DNA of 10,813 bases from Kiritimatiellia bacterium (lineage in GTDB: Bacteria; Verrucomicrobiota; Kiritimatiellia; CAIQIC01; Lenti-01). Position 1 is the stretch's first letter; each line of letters starts with the position of its first letter. A program made the translations under genes and the position numbers. The notes below the pieces were generated by a model, which saw nothing but the letters and a program-made list of their open reading frames with translations, made no database searches and had not been told where the DNA came from. Location: positions 1 to 10,813 of the forward strand of contig JAHDSS010000168.1 of assembly GCA_018432565.1 (NCBI GenBank). The letters are read 5' to 3'. Below, one piece after another: positions 6,574 to 10,813 of the stretch.

Positions 6574-7512
6574 TCATGACGGTTCCCGGCCGTTCCGAAT
6601 TTCGGCGATGTGGTACAGCGGCCGCCGCTTGGATTCCTCGAACGTCTTGCCCAGGTACAGGCCGATGATGCCCAGCTGCATGAACAGCAGCCCGAAGAAA
6701 AAGCTGATCATGACGGCGAGGGTGGTCCAGCCGGGCACGCCGATGCGGACCGTGAGGTAGCGGATCAGGATCCCGGCCGCGTACAGCAGGCTGGCGCCGG
6801 CCACCACGGCTCCGAAGCGGATGGACATGTGCAGGGGGCGCAGGGAGGAGCTCACCATGATCTGCAGCGCGGTGGCCATCAGTTTGCGCCAGGTGTACGA
6901 AGTCGTTCCCGCGAACCGGGGCGCGTGGGCCACATCCACGCAGGCGCGCGAAAAGCCCGCTTCGCGCAGGATGGTGGCGAAGGCCCGGTCGCGTTCCCGG
7001 TATTCGCGGAACGCCGCAACGGCCCGCCGGGAACTGATGGAGAAGTTGGCAACGGCCCGGTCGCCTTTGGTTCCCGTCAGCCAGTGCATCAACGCCCCGA
7101 ACAGGTCGCCCGGCAGGGTCTTGTACCAGGGATCCACGCGGTGGATGCGCCGGGCGAACACCACGTCGAATCCTTCCTGCGCCCGCGCATAGAGCGCGCC
7201 GATCGCTTCGGGCGGATCCTGGAGATCGCAGTCCATGACCACGACCCAGTCGCCGTCCGCGTGATCCAGCCCGGCGGTGATGGCGTAATGCTGGCCGAAA
7301 TTGCGGCTGAGCCGGATGGCCTTGACCCGCGGATCCCGGGCCGCGATCCGATCGAGAATCTCCCACGACCGGTCGCCCCCCCCGTCCTCCACCAGCACCA
7401 GCTCGAAATCGGGCGTGAGGGCTTCCGCCGCGGCCGCGAGACGACGGTACAATTCGTCCAGGCAGTCTTCCGCGCGGTACACCGGGCTGACGATGGAGAG
7501 ATGAACGGGCAT
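6574..7512 (-). CDS. Polyprenyl-phosphate glycosyltransferase, GT2 (GtrB/ArnC/DPM1-like)
   Basis: This is a 312-residue inner-membrane GT2 enzyme that would load a sugar from a nucleotide donor onto polyprenyl phosphate on the cytoplasmic side. Seen: LSIVSPVYRAEDCLDELY at the N-terminus, LVLVEDGGGDRSWEIL (38-53), LSRNFGQHYAITAGLDHADG (68-87), the metal-binding DCDLQDPPE (94-102), and FAGTTSYTWRKL (200-211) before two C-terminal membrane helices (about 232-254 and 262-288). This is the architecture of GtrB, ArnC and bacterial DPM1 homologs. I chose the ATG at 7512; another in-frame ATG at 7560 adds 16 residues (MLPRPERH...) with no family match. Neither has a clear Shine-Dalgarno. Such enzymes feed lipid-linked monosaccharides to GT-C membrane transferases, and a candidate of that kind lies at 8859-10547. 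The sugar identity is not readable from the sequence. Confidence 0.93.
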   Translation of the reverse strand: MPVHLSIVSPVYRAEDCLDELYRRLAAAAEALTPDFELVLVEDGGGDRSWEILDRIAARDPRVKAIRLSRNFGQHYAITAGLDHADGDWVVVMDCDLQDPPEAIGALYARAQEGFDVVFARRIHRVDPWYKTLPGDLFGALMHWLTGTKGDRAVANFSISSRRAVAAFREYRERDRAFATILREAGFSRACVDVAHAPRFAGTTSYTWRKLMATALQIMVSSSLRPLHMSIRFGAVVAGASLLYAAGILIRYLTVRIGVPGWTTLAVMISFFFGLLFMQLGIIGLYLGKTFEESKRRPLYHIAEIRNGREPS

Positions 7513-7546
7513 TCGGTTGGGTTGATCCGGGTTGGAATGGCGTTCC

Positions 7547-7650
7547 GGCCGCGGCAGCATTCTGCCGGGGACATGTCGGCCGAACGGATATGGACGGTAT
7601 CGAATCGGGCCGGGTTGTCAAGGGGCAACGGTCCCGGGCCGCGGCAGAAT
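7547..7650 (+). repeat. 14-bp direct repeat GGCCGCGGCAG(C/A)AT, two copies 90 bp apart
   Basis: Copies lie at 7547-7560 and 7637-7650, differing at one base. Both are in the divergent spacer between the GT2 and wecE genes. The first copy is also the left arm of a hairpin, CGGCAG-CATT-CTGCCG (7552-7567). They could be regulator binding sites or simple GC-rich coincidence. Confidence 0.35.
7594..7621 (-). promoter_or_regulatory. Candidate promoter for the GT2-methyltransferase operon
   Basis: On the minus strand a perfect TTGACA (7621-7616), a 16-nt spacer and TACCGT (7599-7594). This is the best -35 match in the window. It sits inside an imperfect inverted repeat GTTGTC-AAGG-GGCAAC (7614-7629). 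It would give the GT2 mRNA a leader of about 70-75 nt to the ATG at 7512. Confidence 0.4.
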
Positions 7651-7654
7651 CCGC

Positions 7655-7684
7655 TTGTATTCGGCGGGTCGCCGGCTCTATAGG
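7655..7684 (+). promoter_or_regulatory. Candidate promoter (or ribosome binding site) just before wecE
   Basis: TTGTAT (7655-7660), an 18-nt spacer and TATAGG (7679-7684), 9 nt before the wecE ATG. The same bases contain AGGA (7682-7685) with 8-nt spacing to the ATG, which would work as a Shine-Dalgarno. Both readings cannot be right unless there are two transcripts; the sequence alone does not decide. Confidence 0.3.
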
Positions 7685-7693
7685 ACTCGTGAC

Positions 7694-8821
7694 ATGGGTA
7701 TTCCGTTCAATCAGCCGTTCCTGACCGGCCGGGAGACCGAGTACATCCGGCAGGCGGTGGCCTCGGGCAAGATTTCCGGCAACGGGGCGTTCACCCAGAA
7801 ATGCCAGCGGTGGCTGGAGGGGCGCTTCGGCTTCCGCAAGACGCTGCTGACCACCAGCTGCACGGATGCCTTGGAAATGGTCGCCATGCTGTCCGGGATC
7901 GGTCCCGGCGACGAGGTGATCATGCCGTCGTTCACGTTTGTGTCCACGGCCCTGGCCTTTGTCCGGCAGGGGGCCCGGATCGTGTTTGCGGACAGCCTTC
8001 CCGACCATCCCAATCTGGATCTGGGCCGGGTGGAGGAATTGATCACGCCGCGCACCCGGGCCCTGGTGGTCGTGCATTACGCGGGGATGGCCTGCGACAT
8101 GGACCGGGCCATGGAGTTGGCGCAGCGGCACGGGTTGCTGGTGGTGGAAGACGCCGCCCAGGCCATTGACGCCACCTACAAGGGCCGCCCCCTGGGCGGC
8201 ATCGGCCACCTCGGGTGTTTCTCTTTCCATGAAACCAAGAACATCATTTCCGGCGAAGGGGGCGCCCTGCTGATCAACGACGAGCGGTTTGTCCGGCGGT
8301 CGGAAATCATCTGGGAGAAGGGAACCAACCGGGCCGAATTTTTCCGGGGCGAGGTGAACAAGTACGGCTGGGTGGACACGGGTTCTTCGTTTCTTCCGTC
8401 GGAAATCATCGCGGCGTTTCTTTTTGCCCAGCTGGAGCATCTGGATGCGATCCAGGCCCGGCGCAAAAGCCTGTGGAACACCTATGCGGCCGAACTGGCC
8501 GGCCTTGCCGCTGAGGGCCGGCTGCTTCTGCCCGTGATTCCCCCGGGGGCCAGCAACAACGCCCACATGTTCTATGTCGTGTGCCGTTCGCTGGACGAAC
8601 GGACCGCCCTGATCGCCCATCTCAAGCGCCGGGACATCCTGTCGGTGTTCCACTACCTGCCGCTCCACCGCAGCCCCTTTTATGCGCCTCTTCACGACGG
8701 ACGGGAACTGCCCCATGCGGACCGGTTTGCCGACTGCCTGCTGCGCCTGCCCATGTATTACGATCTGACGACGGAACAGGCCGCCGAGGTCAGCGCCGAG
8801 GTCCGCCGCTTTTTTGCCTGA
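7694..8821 (+). CDS. wecE: dTDP-4-amino-4,6-dideoxygalactose transaminase (WecE/RffA)
   Basis: This is a 375-residue PLP-dependent sugar aminotransferase of the DegT/DnrJ/EryC1 (fold type I) class. It converts dTDP-4-keto-6-deoxy-D-glucose plus glutamate to dTDP-4-amino-4,6-dideoxy-D-galactose (dTDP-Fuc4N) in the cytoplasm. From memory it follows E. coli WecE nearly end to end: IPFNQPFLTGRE, GDEVIMPSFTFVSTA, VVHYAGMACDMD, VVEDAAQ (D153 and Q156 contact PLP), GCFSFHETKN with K182 as the Schiff-base lysine, EKGTNRAEFFRG, and FHYLPLHRSPF. The length equals the family's usual size (about 376). Relative to E. coli, one Gly seems missing after the KN motif (ISGEGGA). The ATG at 7694 is the clear start. 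It is divergent from the GT2 operon. The RmlA/RmlB enzymes that make its substrate, an N-acetyltransferase and a Fuc4NAc transferase are not in this window and must lie elsewhere if the pathway is complete. Confidence 0.93.
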   Translation: MGIPFNQPFLTGRETEYIRQAVASGKISGNGAFTQKCQRWLEGRFGFRKTLLTTSCTDALEMVAMLSGIGPGDEVIMPSFTFVSTALAFVRQGARIVFADSLPDHPNLDLGRVEELITPRTRALVVVHYAGMACDMDRAMELAQRHGLLVVEDAAQAIDATYKGRPLGGIGHLGCFSFHETKNIISGEGGALLINDERFVRRSEIIWEKGTNRAEFFRGEVNKYGWVDTGSSFLPSEIIAAFLFAQLEHLDAIQARRKSLWNTYAAELAGLAAEGRLLLPVIPPGASNNAHMFYVVCRSLDERTALIAHLKRRDILSVFHYLPLHRSPFYAPLHDGRELPHADRFADCLLRLPMYYDLTTEQAAEVSAEVRRFFA

Positions 8822-8838
8822 CGCCGTCGGGCACGGCG
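8822..8838 (+). terminator. Hairpin between convergent wecE and membrane-protein genes
   Basis: CGCCGT-CGGGC-ACGGCG, a 6-bp stem with a 5-nt loop, starts directly after the wecE stop codon. No U-tract follows on the plus strand, and on the minus strand it is followed by A-rich DNA, so it is not a classic intrinsic terminator. It may still act together with the G-rich tract that follows. Confidence 0.3.
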
Positions 8839-8845
8839 GAGAAGC

Positions 8846-8916
8846 GGGGGGAGGGGGCTCAGGCGGGATCCAGGGGGGGGAAGGACGGAGACGGGGGATC
8901 GGGGGAGGGGCCGGTT
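8846..8916 (+). repeat. G-run cluster, potential G-quadruplex
   Basis: The plus strand carries runs of G6, G5, G3, G8, then G5, G5 and G4 within about 70 nt, split by loops of 1-14 nt. The first four runs (8846-8880) meet the G3+N1-7 rule for a quadruplex. It covers the end of the convergent spacer and the last codons of the membrane-protein gene, where it encodes a Pro/Ser-rich tail. G-rich RNA would only arise from wecE read-through. Confidence 0.5.
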
Positions 8917-10547
8917 GGTTCCCCCAGCCGAACCAGCCAGGCCGCCGCCTTGCCGCGCTCCATCCGGGCCACGACGGTATGCGGCAGTCCCTGCTCCAGG
9001 AAGAAGGCCCGCTCCTTGCGCGTCATCAGCAGGAGAAAGGCGTCCGGCGGGCGGGCGTCCCAGCCGGCCACCCGGACATCCCCCCGCCCGATCACCCGCA
9101 GCCAGCTTCCGGCCCATTTGGCGGGTACGATCGGCGATTGCGTCAGGATTTTCTCCCGCTGCGACCAGTGAATCATGTCCGCGATGAAATCAATGCCCAT
9201 GTCGCGGTAGTCGATGACGGCCAGGGTGGCATCGGGCGGCAGCCGCCGCAGCTCGGGGGTCGCTTCTTTCAGCAGCATGGTCATGTCGCTGCGCAGCCGG
9301 AGCAGCCGGGTCATCTGGCGGAGTTTCAAGCCGCCGGCGCCCAGCGCCCCGGCCAGCGCCAGAACGCCCGCGATTCGCAGGACGGTCCGGACCGTCCGGT
9401 TCGCCGGCCATCCGCTTTGCAGGTCCTTCAGCAGGATCGCCGCCTGCATGCCGGCCAGGGCGGCCGCTCCGTAGGACAGCTCAAAGGCGTAGGTGGGAAT
9501 GATGTCCCGGATGAACAGCAGTCCCCCGAGAGGGACGAAGGTCCAGGGGATGAAAAACCAGCAGCGGACCGGCAGGCACAGTCCTCCGGCCAGCAGCAGC
9601 GCCAGGCCGGCATAGGTCCAGTGCCGTGCCGCCACCGCCAGGGCCAGCCCCGCCGCCGCCGCCAGTGCCGGCCATCGCGGCAGGAGTTTCCGGCACAGGA
9701 CGTAGGCGGCGGGCAGCATCAGCGCCGCGCCGGCGCTCCCCGAGGTCAGCAGGCGTCCGTAGAACAGCAGGCGGGTCCGCATGCCGGTCAGCAGGGGTTC
9801 GGCCCCGGCGGCCGGGTCCGGAGCGGTGGTGCCGTAACGGTGGAATCCCAGCACGTAGATCGCGGCCAGAATCACCGGCACGGCCGCAATCCCCAGGGCC
9901 TTGCCCCGGCTCCAGCCCCGCAGCTCCCGCGCGTTGAAGGCCAGCAGGAGCGCCCCCGCGGTCGGCAGGATGACGCGCGAAGGTTCGCGGGTGTACAGCG
10001 CCAGGATCATCAGCCCCAGGCCTCCCGCCAGACCTCTGCGGCCCGGGGACAGCCCCCGCAGAAAGACGTACAGGCCGGCGCAGACGAACAGCATTTCCGC
10101 GACATGGCAGATGTCGATGAACCAGAACAGCGTGGTCATCAGGTTTTGAAACGCCATCGGCCAGATCGCCACGGCCAGCACCGCCGCCGGCAGGCCGTGC
10201 GCCCGCCGGATCAGCCGAAAGAGGAAATAGAGGCTGAACAGAAACACCGCGCCCAGAACGAAGTGGTAGGCCCAGGCATTCAGTCCGAACAGCCGCTGCT
10301 GGCTCATCCACAGCAGGCGGATGACCGGCCCGGTGCGGCCGGCGAGATCCCACTGCGGATCCCGGATCCAGAAGGCGTCGATCCAGCTGTTGTTCATGGA
10401 CCAGTCCAGGATCCAGTACAGATCGTCGCGCTGAAAATAAACCGGGAAGAAGGTGCAGACGACGGCCCAGCCGGCGAGAGCCGCGCCCAGGATAAGTCCC
10501 GGCAGCACGGCGGGGAGTTTCGGCGACAGGGCGGGAAGCGTCTTCAT
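8859..10547 (-). CDS. Multi-pass membrane protein, GT-C glycosyltransferase-like
   Basis: This is a 562-residue integral membrane protein. About ten to twelve hydrophobic segments lie between residues 12 and 405, followed by a soluble region of about 150 residues (410-562). The first extracytoplasmic loop holds FQRDDLYW (R40-D41-D42), the place where GT-C enzymes keep a catalytic acidic pair. LFWFIDICH (140-148) and ALYTREPSRVILP (183-195) are other polar motifs in otherwise apolar stretches. The C-terminal part includes LAVIDYRDMGIDFIADM and ends in a Pro/Ser-rich tail. The start at 10547 is an ATG; ATG at 10559 (four residues longer) overlaps a promoter-like -10 box, so the shorter form is preferred. 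I cannot name a family with certainty. A GT-C transferase using a polyprenyl-linked sugar, perhaps the product of the GtrB-like GT2, fits the context; an O-antigen-polymerase-like role is the alternative. It stands alone on its strand, convergent with wecE. Confidence 0.85.
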   Translation of the reverse strand: MKTLPALSPKLPAVLPGLILGAALAGWAVVCTFFPVYFQRDDLYWILDWSMNNSWIDAFWIRDPQWDLAGRTGPVIRLLWMSQQRLFGLNAWAYHFVLGAVFLFSLYFLFRLIRRAHGLPAAVLAVAIWPMAFQNLMTTLFWFIDICHVAEMLFVCAGLYVFLRGLSPGRRGLAGGLGLMILALYTREPSRVILPTAGALLLAFNARELRGWSRGKALGIAAVPVILAAIYVLGFHRYGTTAPDPAAGAEPLLTGMRTRLLFYGRLLTSGSAGAALMLPAAYVLCRKLLPRWPALAAAAGLALAVAARHWTYAGLALLLAGGLCLPVRCWFFIPWTFVPLGGLLFIRDIIPTYAFELSYGAAALAGMQAAILLKDLQSGWPANRTVRTVLRIAGVLALAGALGAGGLKLRQMTRLLRLRSDMTMLLKEATPELRRLPPDATLAVIDYRDMGIDFIADMIHWSQREKILTQSPIVPAKWAGSWLRVIGRGDVRVAGWDARPPDAFLLLMTRKERAFFLEQGLPHTVVARMERGKAAAWLVRLGEPTGPSPDPPSPSFPPLDPA

Positions 10548-10557
10548 GGTGGCGCGC

Positions 10558-10587
10558 ATTGTGGCCGCCCCCGATCCGGAAAGTCAA
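10558..10587 (-). promoter_or_regulatory. Candidate promoter for the membrane-protein gene
   Basis: On the minus strand TTGACT (10587-10582), an 18-nt spacer and CACAAT (10563-10558). The chosen ATG at 10547 follows 10 nt after the -10-like box, so the leader would be only a few nucleotides. No Shine-Dalgarno is present between them. Confidence 0.45.
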
Positions 10588-10592
10588 GAACG

Positions 10593-10615
10593 GCGCCGCC
10601 TGTTCCGGGCGGCGC
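10593..10615. repeat. 8-bp GC-rich inverted repeat in the divergent spacer
   Basis: GCGCCGCC-TGTTCCG-GGCGGCGC is a perfect 8-bp stem with a 7-nt loop. It lies just upstream of the minus-strand -35 box and between two divergent promoter-like elements. It does not follow a gene end on either strand, so an operator or an insulating terminator is possible. The rest of the spacer (10548-10713) holds the promoter boxes and a repeated 10-mer, and no other gene that I can see. Confidence 0.4.
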
Positions 10616-10636
10616 GGATTCGCCGGATTTTCCCGG

Positions 10637-10707
10637 TGAACCGAGAAACGATTGTCTTGCGTTTTCGAGGGTCTGGCCCCACTATGCCGGCTCGATTTGA
10701 ACCGAGA
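10637..10707 (+). repeat. Direct repeat TGAACCGAGA, two copies
   Basis: Copies at 10637-10646 and 10698-10707 are identical and 61 bp apart. They flank the plus-strand promoter-like boxes, with the second just before the likely start codon. Such bracketing would suit a regulator site, but two 10-mers are weak evidence. Confidence 0.3.
10657..10685 (+). promoter_or_regulatory. Candidate promoter for the right-edge gene
   Basis: TTGCGT (10657-10662), a 17-nt spacer and CACTAT (10680-10685). The likely ATG at 10714 follows 28 nt later with GAGAG between. The -10 match is modest. Confidence 0.3.
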
Positions 10708-10713
10708 GAATGG

Positions 10714-10813
10714 ATGGTTCCCATGGACGAGAAAAAGCAGAATCCAGCCGATGTGCCGCCGCCGGAGGCGCAGAGCGATGCCGAGCAGTTTTCCCGGTGG
10801 ATGGCGGAATACG
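10714..10813 (+). CDS. Hypothetical protein, N-terminus only (runs off the window)
   Basis: An open frame runs to the window edge. It starts MVPMDEKKQNPADVPPPEAQ and continues SDAEQFSRWMAEY. The ATG at 10714 lies 5 nt after GAGAG (10704-10708). ATG at 10723 (MDEKKQ...) and an upstream in-frame ATG at 10684 are alternatives. The visible part is charged, Pro-rich and probably disordered, with no signal peptide or membrane segment. That is too little to name a family or to link it to glycan synthesis. The spacer upstream has promoter-like boxes, so it probably begins its own transcript. Confidence 0.6.
   Translation, partial: MVPMDEKKQNPADVPPPEAQSDAEQFSRWMAEY

Noticed and set aside
6548..8716. 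Long minus-strand open frame across the GT2 gene and opposite wecE
   Set aside because: It runs antisense to a near-certain wecE and out of frame with a near-certain GT2. High GC removes stop codons, and the composition is not protein-like.
8814..10700. Very long open frame on the plus strand opposite the membrane-protein gene
   Set aside because: It is rich in Gln, Arg, Gly and Pro as expected from the antisense of a GC-rich hydrophobic gene. It has no domain-like pattern, and the minus-strand reading has clear membrane segments.
10670..10710. Minus-strand GGTTCAAATC resembling a tRNA T-loop
   Set aside because: The flanking bases do not make a 5-bp T stem (a G-G clash at the second pair), and no D-arm, anticodon arm or acceptor stem could be found.
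1..10813. Insertion sequences, transposase remnants or CRISPR repeats
   Set aside because: No transposase motifs, terminal inverted repeats with target duplications or regularly spaced repeats were seen. The apparent breakpoint near 5670 shows no element ends.

Overview
The window is a GC-rich (roughly 60-68% in the lines sampled by eye) stretch of bacterial chromosome devoted to surface-glycan assembly. It carries eight readable genes, one decayed gene and the start of one more. I see no rRNA, no tRNA I would defend, no CRISPR array and no transposase. Shine-Dalgarno sequences are mostly weak, and several promoter-like boxes end within about 7-11 nt of a start codon. Together with the GC content this is compatible with a Gram-negative member of the PVC group (Verrucomicrobiota/Kiritimatiellota-like), but that placement is a guess. 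The WecE-type enzyme and the GT set point to O-antigen-, ECA- or exopolysaccharide-type glycans.

Layout. 56-1006 (+) is a WbbL/RfbF-like GT2 glycosyltransferase. It converges on a GT4 glycosyltransferase at 1031-2263 (-). A spacer with divergent promoter-like boxes and a small palindrome follows. Next is a tight (+) pair: an AlgI-like MBOAT acyltransferase (2546-3997) and an SGNH-fold partner (4003-4956), closed by a GC hairpin (4965-4981). Then, on the minus strand, comes a decayed GT4 pseudogene (5005-5670). It lies directly downstream of a class I methyltransferase (5671-6519) and a GtrB/DPM1-like GT2 (6574-7512). Divergent from that operon is a recognisable wecE/rffA aminotransferase (7694-8821, +). 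It converges on a 562-residue multi-pass membrane protein, GT-C-like (8859-10547, -). A divergent spacer leads into a truncated gene at the right edge (10714 onwards, +).

How the genes could work together (inference). WecE would supply dTDP-4-amino-4,6-dideoxygalactose. The cytoplasmic GT2 and GT4 enzymes would extend a lipid-linked glycan. The GtrB-like GT2 would charge polyprenyl phosphate with a sugar that a GT-C-type membrane protein could use on the outer face. The MBOAT/SGNH pair would O-acylate the exported glycan. The (+) acyltransferase pair and the GT4 pseudogene form a block flanked by minus-strand genes, and the pseudogene is cut off at the methyltransferase stop codon. This suggests past recombination or gene replacement in the cluster.
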